From positions 164,461 to 228,460 of the forward strand of contig OMZO01000001.1 in assembly GCA_900315525.1 (NCBI GenBank): a DNA stretch of 64,000 nt, read 5' to 3'. A program made the position numbers and the translations under genes. The notes under the pieces were generated by a model, which was not told where the DNA came from, did not search any database, and was given only the letters and a program-made list of their open reading frames with translations. Positions 7,794 to 17,686 of this stretch are shown in pieces (the first letter of the stretch is position 1; the number at the start of each line of letters is the position of its first letter). This DNA comes from an uncultured Prevotella sp. (GTDB lineage: Bacteria > Bacteroidota > Bacteroidia > Bacteroidales > Bacteroidaceae).

Positions 7794-9770
7794 ATGAGAA
7801 AATACCTGTTATTGTGTCTCGCTTTCTTGAGCCTTGAGGCGGTTGCCAAGATCAGCCTCCCACAGCTGTTCCAGTCTGGCATGGTTCTCCAAAGAGACAA
7901 GGCTATACCCGTCTGGGGCAAGGCTGATGCCGGTGAGATGGTCACCATCAGATTCAACAAAAAACAATATGTCACGACGGCCGGAATTAACGGCAAATGG
8001 CGCATCAACCTGCCAAAGATGAAAGCTGGCGGCCCTTATACGATGACTGTCGGCGACATCGTGCTTACTAATATATTAATAGGTGATGTATGGCTTTTGT
8101 CAGGACAATCGAATATCGACGTCACCATCGAACGCGTCTATCCGCAATACACCCAGGAGATTGACACGTACGAGAATCCTAACGTCCGCTTGTTCCGCGT
8201 GCAGAACGAGACCGACACTCATGGCGTCAGAGACGATATCAAACCGACACCCATCAACTGGAAACCCCTGAATAAACAGAACGCCTGGCTCTTTTCTGCC
8301 GTTGGCTATTTCCTCGGCAAACGCATGCAGGAGCAGACAAAGGTGCCACAGGGTATCATCGTCAACAGCTGGGGCGGCACACCCATCGAAGCTTGGATCT
8401 CTGCCGACTCCCTGCAACCGGACTATCCCCTATTGGTCAAGAAGACACAACTCTACCAGAACGACAGTTATGTGAAAGCCCAAGCACAGGCTAACATGGA
8501 GGCTGACAGACAGTGGCAGAGACTGCTGAACGAACAGGATCCGGGCATCGAGCAGAACTGGACCGCACCTGATTTCGACGATGCAGACTGGCAGACCGTC
8601 AACCAATATACCACGGATTGGGCCTTGTCACCCAAGTCAAAGCGGCCTATCATCGGTACCATCTGGCTACGGCAGCACATCCAAGTGGACAAGGCTCATG
8701 CAGGCAAACCTGCACGGCTGCTGTTGGGTACGCTTTTCGATCAGGACGTCACCTACCTCAATGGAAAAGAGATTGGCCATACCTACTACCAATACCCCCC
8801 TCGCCGCTATGACATTCCTGAAGGCATGCTCCAGGAGGGCGACAACGTCATCACCGTCCGCTTTATCAACAAATACGGCATGGCGCACTTCATTCCTGAA
8901 AAGCCCTATATGCTGGCTTTCGGCGACGACCGCATGAGTCTGAACCCGCTGCCTACAGACGTCATCCCCCTGCCAGAGAACTGGCAGATGCACCTCGGCA
9001 CCGAGATGCCCTCCTGCCCCAGTGGCGATATCTCGCTGCAGAACCTGCCCACAACGCTCTACAATGCCGTGCTCCATCCGCTGGCTCCCTATGCCCTTAG
9101 TGGTGTAGTGTGGTACCAGGGCGAGTCGAACACGGGCCATCCCGCTCCCTATGCCGACTATCTAAAGAAGATGATAGGTTGCTGGCGCGACCTCTGGCAC
9201 GATCAGCAGATGCCTTTCGTCATCGTACAGCTAGCCAACTACGACGGCCGTCAGCAGTCGGGCTTCCCCAGACCTATCACACCACAGACAGAACCGATGA
9301 ACAGTGGTTGGGCACAACTTCGTGAGGCCCAGCGCATCGTCGCCAAGGCTGACCCGAGGGCAGAACTGGCAGTCATCAATGATCTGGGTGAGACTGTAGA
9401 TATCCACCCCCTGCGCAAGAAGGAAGTCGCAGAACGTATCGGTATCGGTTTCGACCGTCTTGTCTATCATCATAAGGTGACACTCTCGCCAGAGGTCATC
9501 GCTGCAGTGATAAAGGAAGGTCAGGTCATCCTCACCCTCGACCAGCCCATACAAGAAGGCAACCTGTATGAGTTTGAAGTGGCCGGCAAGGACGGCATCT
9601 TCCATAATGTCGCTGCACAAGGTGCCAAGAACACAGTGCTGCTGGATTGTACATCGATTTCAGCCCCCACTGCCGTGCGCTACGCCTGGAAGGATAATCC
9701 CCAGAAGGCAAACGTACGATCGCTCAGCGGCCTGCCTATGTCATCGTTTGAATTGAAAGTAAAAAGGTAA
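7794..9770 (+). CDS. Secreted SGNH carbohydrate acetylesterase (sialate O-acetylesterase-like)
   Basis: 658 residues with a signal peptide (MRKYLLLCLAFLSLEAVA). The sequence SLPQLFQSGMVLQRDKAIPV is a typical start of these esterases. SGNH motifs are split: DVWLLSGQSNID carries the nucleophile Ser, GVVWYQGESN is block III, and DLGETVDIHPLRKKEVAERI holds the Asp and His. A galactose-binding-like beta domain is inserted between the first and second motif blocks, as is usual in the family. These enzymes remove O-acetyl groups; in gut Bacteroidota similar proteins act on acetylated xylan or pectin. The symporter that follows starts 20 bases after the stop, so the two are probably co-expressed. Acetyl-xylan is the likeliest substrate given the GH43 nearby. 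Confidence 0.85.
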   Translation: MRKYLLLCLAFLSLEAVAKISLPQLFQSGMVLQRDKAIPVWGKADAGEMVTIRFNKKQYVTTAGINGKWRINLPKMKAGGPYTMTVGDIVLTNILIGDVWLLSGQSNIDVTIERVYPQYTQEIDTYENPNVRLFRVQNETDTHGVRDDIKPTPINWKPLNKQNAWLFSAVGYFLGKRMQEQTKVPQGIIVNSWGGTPIEAWISADSLQPDYPLLVKKTQLYQNDSYVKAQAQANMEADRQWQRLLNEQDPGIEQNWTAPDFDDADWQTVNQYTTDWALSPKSKRPIIGTIWLRQHIQVDKAHAGKPARLLLGTLFDQDVTYLNGKEIGHTYYQYPPRRYDIPEGMLQEGDNVITVRFINKYGMAHFIPEKPYMLAFGDDRMSLNPLPTDVIPLPENWQMHLGTEMPSCPSGDISLQNLPTTLYNAVLHPLAPYALSGVVWYQGESNTGHPAPYADYLKKMIGCWRDLWHDQQMPFVIVQLANYDGRQQSGFPRPITPQTEPMNSGWAQLREAQRIVAKADPRAELAVINDLGETVDIHPLRKKEVAERIGIGFDRLVYHHKVTLSPEVIAAVIKEGQVILTLDQPIQEGNLYEFEVAGKDGIFHNVAAQGAKNTVLLDCTSISAPTAVRYAWKDNPQKANVRSLSGLPMSSFELKVKR

Positions 9771-9790
9771 AAAAGTAAAAAATAGTTATT

Positions 9791-11188
9791 ATGTCAACAA
9801 CCAACGAATCAAAAGGCTTCTATAAGCTTTCATGGCTGCAGCGCATCGGCTTCGGCTCGGGCGACCTGGCCCAAAACCTGATTTTCCAGACTACGTGTAT
9901 GTACCTGCTGTTCTTCTACACTGACATTTACGGCCTCGACGCCGTCGATGTATCGGTGATGTTCACGGTGGGTAACGTGGCAAACGTGATTTGGGACCCC
10001 ATCGTGGGAACCCTCATCGACAAGAGTAATCCCCGTCTCGGTAAATACCGTGCTTATCTGGTGTTTGTAGGTATTCCGCTCACTGGCTTCGCCATCCTCT
10101 GCTTCTGGAATGGCTTCGCCCCGTCGCTGCTCTATGCCTACGTGACGTATATCGCCATGACACTGCTCTATACCTTCATCAACGTACCCTATGGCGCCCT
10201 GAACTCCTCACTGACCCGCGATACTGACGAGATCACCATCCTGACCTCTGTCCGTATGTTCATGGCCAACTGTGGTGGTCTGGCCGTCGGCTCTGGTCTG
10301 CCCCTGCTGATTGCCTACTTTACCAATGAACCTGCAGAGGGTCTGCCAAAGGATCCCGTCGCCTGGTTCACCACGATGTGCATCTATGCCCTCGTCGGGC
10401 TGGCCCTGCTGTTCTTCTGCTTCAGCCAGTGTAAGGAGCGCGTGGTAATGGATGCCAGCGAGGCTGCCAACGTGAAGATCAGCGACCTCTGGATGGAGTT
10501 CTTCCACAACCGTCCTTTGCGCATCATCGCCTTCTTCTTCATCACCGCCTTTGCCATGATGTCGATCGGTAATGCTGCCGGTGCCTATTTCATCAACAGT
10601 AATATGCACGGCACGCCAGAGCAGTTGTCCGTCTTCATGGGCTTAGGTTCGGCACCGTCGTTCATCTTCATGCCACTCGTCCCGATAATCAAGAAGATGG
10701 TGGGCAAGAAGAACATGTTCTACATCTTCCTTTCTATCGCCATCATCGGCATGGCCTTCCTTTATATGGTAGCCAAGATGGATGAGCCCAGCATGAGTCT
10801 TGTCTATATCGCCCAGTTCGTGAAATCCACGGGTGTCATCGTGGCCACTGGTTATATGTGGGCTCTGGTTCCTGAGGTCATCAGCTACGGTGAGTATGTC
10901 AGCGGCAAGCGCATCGCCGGCATCGTCAATGCCCTGACGGGTATCTTCTTCAAGGCCGGTATGACCCTCGGTAGCGTCGTGGCTCCCGCCATCCTCGCTT
11001 ACGTATCCTACAATCCAGAGGTCATCGACCAGACCCCCGAGGCTCAGGAGGGTATCCTGTGGCTCGTCTGCGTCATCCCCGCCGCCCTGCTCCTGCTCGC
11101 TATATTCATCATCTCGAAGTATGAGCTCACCGACGAGGTCATCGACGACATCAACAAGAAGATCGAGGCCCGCAACTTAGAGAAATAA
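9791..11188 (+). CDS. GPH-family sugar:cation symporter (MFS), second copy
   Basis: 465 residues, about 12 membrane helices. It opens with FYKLSWLQRIGFGSGDLAQN and has the cytoplasmic loop DKSNPRLGKYRAYLVF, both typical of the GPH symporter family. It is only distantly similar to the symporter at 6176-7621, so they are paralogues rather than a recent duplication. It follows the acetylesterase by 20 bases. Pairing of an acetylesterase with a GPH symporter is known from xylan-use clusters of Prevotella, which supports a role in importing deacetylated oligosaccharides. Substrate specificity is inferred from context only. Confidence 0.87.
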   Translation: MSTTNESKGFYKLSWLQRIGFGSGDLAQNLIFQTTCMYLLFFYTDIYGLDAVDVSVMFTVGNVANVIWDPIVGTLIDKSNPRLGKYRAYLVFVGIPLTGFAILCFWNGFAPSLLYAYVTYIAMTLLYTFINVPYGALNSSLTRDTDEITILTSVRMFMANCGGLAVGSGLPLLIAYFTNEPAEGLPKDPVAWFTTMCIYALVGLALLFFCFSQCKERVVMDASEAANVKISDLWMEFFHNRPLRIIAFFFITAFAMMSIGNAAGAYFINSNMHGTPEQLSVFMGLGSAPSFIFMPLVPIIKKMVGKKNMFYIFLSIAIIGMAFLYMVAKMDEPSMSLVYIAQFVKSTGVIVATGYMWALVPEVISYGEYVSGKRIAGIVNALTGIFFKAGMTLGSVVAPAILAYVSYNPEVIDQTPEAQEGILWLVCVIPAALLLLAIFIISKYELTDEVIDDINKKIEARNLEK

Positions 11189-11545
11189 TCGCGAAATACG
11201 AGAGCGCTCTTCCCGCAGGATTTAGAGGCTCCGCACAAAAATTTAGAGGCTCCGCTTGGAAATTTGGACGCACCAAATTTTCCTGCGGAGCCTCCGTATA
11301 ATATGGACAGTGGACAGTAATGGACAGTAGAATTAAGAAATCTTTCACGCGTACTGCGCATTAATAAGCGCACGAATACATACAAACTGCTATACAATTG
11401 TAAACCTAAAAAGCAGCCTTGCGGCTACTTACGCTCGAAAAAGTCCAAAAACTTTTGGCTTTTTACTCACTTATTCGTACTCTGGCTTCGCCGAAAGTAG
11501 GCTGCACCTCGGAAATATCCAAATAAATTTGGTATTTCGCTCGTT
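11189..11545. repeat. Structured non-coding region with nested hairpins
   Basis: About 400 bases between the symporter and metG hold no credible gene but several strong structures. A 15-base phrase (ATTTAGAGGCTCCGC) occurs at 11220-11234 and 11241-11255. The second copy begins a large nested hairpin at 11246-11294: outer arms GAGGCTCCGC / GCGGAGCCTC (10 of 10) and inner arms AAATTTGG / CCAAATTT (8 of 8). TGGACAG occurs three times at about 11304-11327. Arms GCAGCCT and AGGCTGC enclose about 11413-11504, with an inner CCAAAA/TTTTGG hairpin. A palindrome at about 11512-11538 (GAAATA-CCAAAT / ATTTGG-TATTTC) overlaps the -33 site of metG. It looks like a dispersed intergenic element rather than a gene. 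Confidence 0.65.
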
Positions 11546-11559
11546 TTGCACTACCTTTG
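11528..11559 (+). promoter_or_regulatory. metG promoter (TTTG-N20-TACCTTTG)
   Basis: TTTG at 11528-11531 and TACCTTTG at 11552-11559 are separated by 20 bases, matching the Bacteroidota -33/-7 pattern. The ATG of metG follows 31 bases later. The -33 element sits in the right half of a palindrome, so DNA structure or a bound protein could affect it. Confidence 0.7.
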
Positions 11560-11590
11560 CACCCAAATTCAAAAATACGTATTTAGAATA

Positions 11591-13657
11591 ATGGAAAACA
11601 AGACCTTCAAGCGCACGACGGTGACGTCGGCGCTACCCTATGCCAACGGCGGTGTGCATATCGGTCATCTGGCCGGTGTGTATGTGCCTGCTGATATCTA
11701 TGTGCGCTATCTTCGTCTGAAGAAGCGCGAAGTGCTGTTCATCGGCGGATCGGATGAACACGGTGTGCCCATCACCATCCGTGCCCGTAAGGAGGGCATC
11801 ACTCCACAGGATGTGGTAGATCGCTACCACGAGATGATCAAGAAGAGTTTCGAGGAGTTTGGTATCTCCTTCGATATCTATAGCCGCACAACCTCTGAGA
11901 CCCATCACAAGTTTGCCGCCGACTGGTTCCGCAAGCTCTACGACGAAGGCAAGTTGACAGAGGAGACCACCACGCAGCTCTATGACGAAGAGGCTAAGCA
12001 GTTTCTCGCCGACCGCTACGTCACTGGCGAGTGCCCCCATTGTGGCAATCCCAACGCTTACGGCGACCAGTGTGAGAAATGCGGACGCGACCTCTCGCCT
12101 ACTGAACTGATCAACCCGAAATCAACCATCTCTGGCTCCACTCCCGTGCTGAAGGAGACGAAGAACTGGTATCTGCCCCTGAACGACTATCAGGACTGGC
12201 TGAAGCAGTGGATCCTCGAGGAACATAAAGAGTGGCGTCCGAACGTATATGGCCAATGCAAGTCGTGGCTCGACATGGACCTGCAGCCCCGTGCCATGAC
12301 CCGCGACCTCGACTGGGGTATCCCCGTACCCATCGAGGGGGCCGACGGTAAGGTGCTCTACGTATGGTTCGACGCGCCTATCGGCTATGTATCGAACACC
12401 AAGGAGCTCTGTGAGAAAGAACCCGAGAAGTGGGGCAACTGGGAGAAGTGGTGGCAGGACGAGGACACCCGTCTGGTACACTTCATCGGTAAGGACAACA
12501 TCGTGTTCCACTGTATCATCTTCCCCGTGATGATGAAGGCGCACGGCAAGTTTATCATGCCCGACAACGTGCCCGCCAACGAGTTCCTGAACCTGGAGAA
12601 CGATAAGATCTCGACCTCGCGCAACTGGGCCGTATGGCTCCACGAGTATCTGGTGGATATGCCGGGCAAGCAGGATGTGCTGCGCTATGTGCTGACAGCC
12701 AATGCGCCGGAGACCAAGGACAACAACTTTACTTGGAAGGACTTCCAGGATCGCAATAACAACGAGCTGGTGGCCGTGTATGGCAACTTTGTGAACCGTG
12801 CCCTCCAGCTCACCAAGAAATACTGGAATGGCATTGTTCCCGCCTGTGGCGAACTGCAGGATGTAGATAAGCAGGCCCTTGAGGAGTTCAAGGATGTCAA
12901 AGCTAAGGTGGAGGCTCTGCTGGAGCAGTTCAAGTTCCGCGATGCCCAGTTCGAGGCCATGAACCTCGCCCGTATCGGTAATCGTTACATCACCGAGTGT
13001 GAGCCTTGGAAGGTTTGGAAGACTGACCCCAAGCGTTGTGAGACCATCCTCAACATCTGCTTACAGTTGACAGCTAATCTGGCTATCGCTTTCGAGCCGT
13101 TCCTGCCTTTCAGCAGCAAGAAGCTCCGTGAGATGCTGGCCATTGACAGCTTCGAGTGGGAACAGCTGGGTTCAACAGACCTGCTGCAGCCCGGTCACCA
13201 ACTGGGTGAGCCCGCTCTGCTCTTCGAGAAGATTGAGGACGAGGTAATCCAGAAACAGCTCGACAAGCTCGAGGCCACCAAGAAGGCCAACGAGGCGGCT
13301 AACTATAAGGCTGCGCCTATCAAGGATACCGTCAGCTTCGAGGAGTTCGAAAAGCTCGATATCCGCGTCGGTCTGGTGAAGGACTGTCAGAAGGTGAAGA
13401 AGTCGAAGAAACTCCTGCAGTTTACCATCGACGATGGCTCCGGCACCGACCGTACCATCTGCTCCGGGATCGCAGCCTTCTACGAGAACCCCGAGGCCCT
13501 CATCGGCAAGCGCATCCTCTTCGTGGCTAACTTTGCCCCTCGCCAGATGATGGGCATCGAGAGTCAGGGCATGATCCTTTCAGCCGTCGATTTCGACGAA
13601 AGCCTCAGCGTGGTTACCACGACAAAGGACGTGAAACCTGGCTCGCAGGTAGGATAA
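11591..13657 (+). CDS. metG: Methionyl-tRNA synthetase
   Basis: 688 residues, the normal length for MetRS with a C-terminal tRNA-binding domain. The HIGH signature appears as [10 protein letters not shown] (about 20-29), a knuckle with CPHC and CEKCG provides four Cys for zinc, and the KMSKS loop appears as KISTS. The last ~110 residues (from [20 protein letters not shown]) form the EMAP/Trbp111-like tRNA-binding domain. It charges initiator and elongator tRNA-Met and should be essential. A longer in-frame opening at a TTG lies inside the -7 box, so the ATG at 11591 is chosen. It is monocistronic and converges on the CotH-like gene with a 9-base gap. Confidence 0.97.
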   Translation: MENKTFKRTTVTSALPYANGGVHIGHLAGVYVPADIYVRYLRLKKREVLFIGGSDEHGVPITIRARKEGITPQDVVDRYHEMIKKSFEEFGISFDIYSRTTSETHHKFAADWFRKLYDEGKLTEETTTQLYDEEAKQFLADRYVTGECPHCGNPNAYGDQCEKCGRDLSPTELINPKSTISGSTPVLKETKNWYLPLNDYQDWLKQWILEEHKEWRPNVYGQCKSWLDMDLQPRAMTRDLDWGIPVPIEGADGKVLYVWFDAPIGYVSNTKELCEKEPEKWGNWEKWWQDEDTRLVHFIGKDNIVFHCIIFPVMMKAHGKFIMPDNVPANEFLNLENDKISTSRNWAVWLHEYLVDMPGKQDVLRYVLTANAPETKDNNFTWKDFQDRNNNELVAVYGNFVNRALQLTKKYWNGIVPACGELQDVDKQALEEFKDVKAKVEALLEQFKFRDAQFEAMNLARIGNRYITECEPWKVWKTDPKRCETILNICLQLTANLAIAFEPFLPFSSKKLREMLAIDSFEWEQLGSTDLLQPGHQLGEPALLFEKIEDEVIQKQLDKLEATKKANEAANYKAAPIKDTVSFEEFEKLDIRVGLVKDCQKVKKSKKLLQFTIDDGSGTDRTICSGIAAFYENPEALIGKRILFVANFAPRQMMGIESQGMILSAVDFDESLSVVTTTKDVKPGSQVG

Positions 13658-13666
13658 AACGTCATA

Positions 13667-16123
13667 CTATAGCTTCACAGATTGGCTGCCCACCTTCAGG
13701 ATGTGCAGCCTTTCTTTTGTTAAAGGCAGGGTAATGTCCGTACCGTCAGCCGTGATCTGCAGCAAGCGCATACCGCGCAGGTCGTAAAGGCTGATGCTGG
13801 TACCCGCAGGTACGCCTGTCAGGAAGAGCCGCTGACCATCCCGATGCCACGACCACCTGGAGTCGTTCACGGTCTCGATGGCAGTAGCATCTGCCAGGAT
13901 CGCATCGACGGCCAGCGAACTGCAAGAGGGCATCGTGAAGGAGCACTGAGCACCATCGACCTGGCGAGTCTCGATATTGCCATCATGGGTGACGGTCAGA
14001 ATCTTCCAACCCTTGATAACCTGTCCTTCAGGTGCAACACCTTCCAGCGTTACCTCTCTGTCCTTAAAGAACTGGCCGTCGAAAGAGCCTTGTGAAAGTG
14101 GGATGCCATTGAAGGTCAATCGAATATCCGCGCTTTTATAGGCATTGACCGTCAGCGAGATGGGAGAGCCCAGCTGGTAGTAGTTGCCCAGCTGTTGGTA
14201 AAACAGGTTGGTGCGTCGGGTAAGCCAGTTGCGCACGTCGCGCATTTCCTCCTTGTAGTCGCGAGGCCACCAGGGGTTCTGCATATAGAGGCGGCGGTGG
14301 TAGGTGAACTCAGTCTTGAGGTAGTCGTACATGGGATTCCACACGGTGCTGACACCTTTCTCGTTCAGGAAGTCGCCCATATAGATGGTGGCGCGGTCGA
14401 TAAACAGGCGGAAGAAGTCCGGATCGTCCATCAGCCGGCGGAAGATACGTGTGCCATCATAACTGTTGGCCCCCCAGTTATGCCCGCCGTCGAAGTTGGG
14501 GTTATAGAGCCACTCGATAATCTTATAATCGACTGGATCGCCATAGAGGCCCATGGTGTAGTCCATGTCCTTGGCTACGAAGCGCCAGCGCCCGTCTTCC
14601 GTCCTCGGGCGCCACATCATCCAGTTGTTGCCCGGAGTATCCAGATTGTTAAAGTAGAGGTTGGCCAGCATCAAGTCGGCATACTCGCTGCAGTCCATCC
14701 ACTGCTCATATTCCGCGAGCGTATGGCCCTGTTCCTTGCAGAATGCCATGAACTGGTTGTAGTGATCCCAGCTGCCTGCTTTCAGTTCGCGCCAGTTCTC
14801 CACCATGTCAATGTCCTCCAGCTTCTGGTAGTTTGACCAGATGTTATCCTCGTTGCTGCGCTCCCGGATATTGAGTATGCCCCTATAGGCCCCGTTGATA
14901 TAGATGATGGCGGGCTGCCAAGCCTGCCAGTCGAGGTCAACATGACTGGCCATCGTCCGCTGTATGATCGGATCGCGCATGTAGAGATAGTCGAAGTCAT
15001 TGCCAGAGTTACGGAGCATGATACTCTTGAACTCGCTGATGCCCGGTTTCTGGTCGGGGAAGAACTCATACTCGAGATGTTTTTTGCCAAAACGCTTATG
15101 GGCATAGACGGCCAAGGTCTTCAGCTTAGCGCCCCGAGTGGCGCCACCAGCGACACGGGCTTCGCAGAGCTGGTTGATGACACTGGGCTGCCCTGCCTCT
15201 TCAAACAGCTCGATATTCATCGGGCGTCGCCAATTGAACTCATAGTTTTTCTTCCCTGCCTGATAGCTTCCATCGACGTAGATACCAATCTTTGAATCGT
15301 TCAGGTAGCGCTTGTCGGTGGCGATGCAGACGACGGGCAGCGTCATCTGTCGGGGGTGGAAAATATAGCTCTGCGTGACAGAGCGCGGAGAAAGCCAGCC
15401 ATCACAGAACAGGCGGGCACGCACGATCTTGGTATTGGAAACAGTCAGGGGCGACGTGTATTTCATACTGCTTCGCGTTGGTTCCGAGCCGTCAACAGTC
15501 ATATAGATCTCCGTACCCTCAGGACTGCCCTTAGGTAGTGTAAGCTCGATGGTTAGCGACTGCCCATCTGTGACGACCTTTCCCAATTCACTAAATACCG
15601 GGTCACCTAACACCTGATCAGACACCTCACCACAGTTAGCGGCCCCGGGGGTCGGTATGGTCTGATAGCCTTTTTCATCGCTGCCGTCGGTCTTGCGCCC
15701 ATAGGCGATATTGGGAGCAGGCTGTTTCTTCAATCCTGTCACCTTGTCAGATACCGTCTGCCCGTTGAACAGCCATACCTCGCAGCCATTGGCCGTCTCC
15801 AGACGGAAATCGGTGTGCATCCCCTGTGCCTGTTTGTCGCAATAGACCACTGCATATTGCCGTGGCGCAAGGGTCTTATCGGGCAGTTGCCAGGCCCCGT
15901 CATCAGGTTTGTCACTCACGCCCAAGCGGTAATCCCTCAAATTGACAGGTGCGTCGCCCGCGTTATACAACTCCACCCAAGAATCTGGAAACTCGTTCAG
16001 GTCATCCATGATACAATCGACGTTCGACTGCATCAGTTCATTAATCAGAACCTGGGCACAAACACGGTTCATTGGCAGCCAGCCAATGATGCCTATAATA
16101 TAGATGATACTTTTCTTGATCAC
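13667..16123 (-). CDS. Secreted CotH-like protein with lamin-tail domain and T9SS sorting tail
   Basis: 818 residues with a signal peptide (about 1-23). Order of parts: a lamin-tail-like domain (about 25-125, with LNEFPDSWVELYNAGDAPVN), a chitobiase-C-like beta domain (about 190-250, IYMTVDGSEPTRSS), a CotH kinase-like domain (about 290-600, with YRGILNIRERSNEDNIW and FVAKDMDYTMG), a beta domain, and a C-terminal tail GTSISLYDLRGMRLL... that ends LHILKVG. The tail fits a type IX secretion sorting domain, so the protein is probably displayed on the surface. CotH kinases phosphorylate spore-coat proteins in Bacillus; what this one modifies is unknown. A TACCTTTG box lies 32 bases upstream (16156-16163). 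It diverges from the flippase gene. Confidence 0.82.
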   Translation of the reverse strand: MIKKSIIYIIGIIGWLPMNRVCAQVLINELMQSNVDCIMDDLNEFPDSWVELYNAGDAPVNLRDYRLGVSDKPDDGAWQLPDKTLAPRQYAVVYCDKQAQGMHTDFRLETANGCEVWLFNGQTVSDKVTGLKKQPAPNIAYGRKTDGSDEKGYQTIPTPGAANCGEVSDQVLGDPVFSELGKVVTDGQSLTIELTLPKGSPEGTEIYMTVDGSEPTRSSMKYTSPLTVSNTKIVRARLFCDGWLSPRSVTQSYIFHPRQMTLPVVCIATDKRYLNDSKIGIYVDGSYQAGKKNYEFNWRRPMNIELFEEAGQPSVINQLCEARVAGGATRGAKLKTLAVYAHKRFGKKHLEYEFFPDQKPGISEFKSIMLRNSGNDFDYLYMRDPIIQRTMASHVDLDWQAWQPAIIYINGAYRGILNIRERSNEDNIWSNYQKLEDIDMVENWRELKAGSWDHYNQFMAFCKEQGHTLAEYEQWMDCSEYADLMLANLYFNNLDTPGNNWMMWRPRTEDGRWRFVAKDMDYTMGLYGDPVDYKIIEWLYNPNFDGGHNWGANSYDGTRIFRRLMDDPDFFRLFIDRATIYMGDFLNEKGVSTVWNPMYDYLKTEFTYHRRLYMQNPWWPRDYKEEMRDVRNWLTRRTNLFYQQLGNYYQLGSPISLTVNAYKSADIRLTFNGIPLSQGSFDGQFFKDREVTLEGVAPEGQVIKGWKILTVTHDGNIETRQVDGAQCSFTMPSCSSLAVDAILADATAIETVNDSRWSWHRDGQRLFLTGVPAGTSISLYDLRGMRLLQITADGTDITLPLTKERLHILKVGSQSVKL
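13684..13721 (+). terminator. Possible metG terminator inside the convergent gene
   Basis: GGCTGC (13684-13689) and GCAGCC (13705-13710) can pair, and TTTCTTTTGTT follows. The hairpin is placed to end metG transcription although it lies in the last coding bases of the convergent CotH-like gene. The loop of about 15 bases makes this tentative. Confidence 0.35.
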
Positions 16124-16155
16124 GTCGGTAATGAGATGGTTGAGTTTAAGCGCTG

Positions 16156-16163
16156 CAAAGGTA
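16156..16163 (-). promoter_or_regulatory. -7 promoter box of the CotH-like gene
   Basis: The minus strand reads TACCTTTG, 32 bases before the ATG at 16123. It is one half of a divergent promoter pair with the flippase. Confidence 0.55.
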
Positions 16164-16225
16164 CAAAAAAGTATTGAATAACAAAAATTTCATCTTTCTT
16201 ATTCCATATATTCTTAATAAATTAG

Positions 16226-16233
16226 TATCTTTG
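16226..16233 (+). promoter_or_regulatory. -7 promoter box of the flippase gene, near-leaderless
   Basis: TATCTTTG ends only 10 bases before the ATG at 16244. With the start of transcription expected about 5-7 bases after the box, the 5' leader would be only a few bases. Confidence 0.55.
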
Positions 16234-16243
16234 CAGACTGGAT

Positions 16244-17686
16244 ATGGAGTCATTAAAGGAAAAGACAGCGAAGGGGCTCTTCTGGGGCGGGATGAACAAC
16301 GGTGTGCAGCAGTTGCTCGGATTGGCCTTCGGTATCATCCTCGGGCGGTTGCTCGATCCTTCCGACTACGGCATGACGGCCATGCTCGCCGTTTTCTCCG
16401 TCATTGCCAATGAGTTGCAGGCAAGTGGATTCAAGACCGGTCTCATCAACATGAAGGCTCCTACTCACGACGACTATAACGCAGTGTTCTGGTTCAATAT
16501 CCTTGCTGGTGCCCTCATCTATATTGTATTATGGGTAGCCGCTCCCTTCATTGCCGACTATTACCACCAGCCAAAACTGATTCCCCTGAGCCGTTACGTG
16601 TTCCTGGGCTTTGTGTTCTCCAGCTTCGGAATGGCACAGTCGGCTTATCTGACGAAGCAGATGCAGATCAGGCAGATTGCCCAATGCGGTATGACAGCCA
16701 CACTCTCGTCGAGTCTCGTCAGTGTGTTCCTGGCCTGGCAGGGTTTCGGCTACTGGGCGCTCGCCACACAGTATCTGATGTACATCGCCATCAACACCTT
16801 GTTGCTCTGGTACTTCAGTCCTTGGCGCCCCTCGCTCTCCGTCACCTTCAAGCCTATCCGCAAACTGTTCCCGTTCAGCGTACGAATCATGATCTCCGCC
16901 ATCCTCACGCAGGTCAATAGCAACATCATGAACCTGCTCTTAGGTCGCTATTATGGGGAGGCGAATACGGGCCACTACAACCAGGCTTACCAATGGAGTT
17001 CTAAGTGTTTCCTATTGGTGGGAAACATGCTAAAACAGGTCGATCAGACAGTTCTCGTCGGTCTTGATGATGAACGGGAACGGCAGTTAGCTGTACTGCG
17101 GAAGATGATGCGATTCACGGCCTTCATATCCTTCCCGCTACTCTTCGGCCTCGGACTGGTAGCTCATGAGTTTATCATACTGGCCATCGGTGAGAAATGG
17201 CTCTTTGCGGCTTCGCTCTTACCCCTGCTTTGTCTAAGTGGTGCCTTTATGCCCCTCTCGACACTACTGACTGATGCCGTCATCAGTCAGCACCGTAGCG
17301 ACATTTATCTGTGGAGTACGCTTGTTCTTGGCGTCCTTCAGATAGGTCTGATGGTCGGCCTTTGGCAACAGGGCATCTACACCATGGTTATCGCCTATAC
17401 CTTATTAAATATCTTGTGGGTATTTGTATGGCACCTTTTCGTGCGCCGACTGATGGGTTACGGACTGCTGGCCTTCCTGAAGGACATAGTGCCCTTTGCC
17501 CTTGCTGCCGCAGCAGTCATGGCAGCTACAGGTTTCATGACACAAGCTATCGATAACCTTTGGCTGAAACTACTCAGCCGGGTCGTCACAGCCTCACTAC
17601 TCTATTATGCAGTCATGCGCCTTGCAGGAGCCGTCATTCTCCAGGAGTGCATGGACTTCATCTTCTCCAAGCGCAAGAGGCACTAA
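16244..17686 (+). CDS. Wzx-like polysaccharide flippase (MATE/MVF fold)
   Basis: 480 residues and about 12-14 membrane helices. The N-terminus KTAKGLFWGGMNNGVQQLLG and the segment GRLLDPSDYGMTAMLAVFSV are typical of O-antigen/exopolysaccharide flippases (WzxC-like). Such proteins move undecaprenyl-linked glycan units across the inner membrane. The gene converges on the acyltransferase of the LicD operon, with the two stop codons overlapping, which suggests the locus is compact and functionally joined. It is read from its own promoter with almost no leader. It probably exports the glycan that the neighbouring operon decorates. Confidence 0.87.
   Translation: MESLKEKTAKGLFWGGMNNGVQQLLGLAFGIILGRLLDPSDYGMTAMLAVFSVIANELQASGFKTGLINMKAPTHDDYNAVFWFNILAGALIYIVLWVAAPFIADYYHQPKLIPLSRYVFLGFVFSSFGMAQSAYLTKQMQIRQIAQCGMTATLSSSLVSVFLAWQGFGYWALATQYLMYIAINTLLLWYFSPWRPSLSVTFKPIRKLFPFSVRIMISAILTQVNSNIMNLLLGRYYGEANTGHYNQAYQWSSKCFLLVGNMLKQVDQTVLVGLDDERERQLAVLRKMMRFTAFISFPLLFGLGLVAHEFIILAIGEKWLFAASLLPLLCLSGAFMPLSTLLTDAVISQHRSDIYLWSTLVLGVLQIGLMVGLWQQGIYTMVIAYTLLNILWVFVWHLFVRRLMGYGLLAFLKDIVPFALAAAAVMAATGFMTQAIDNLWLKLLSRVVTASLLYYAVMRLAGAVILQECMDFIFSKRKRH

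Noticed and set aside
14195-14836. Open frame of 213 codons on the plus strand
   Set aside because: Antisense to the CotH-like domain; no motif and no promoter.
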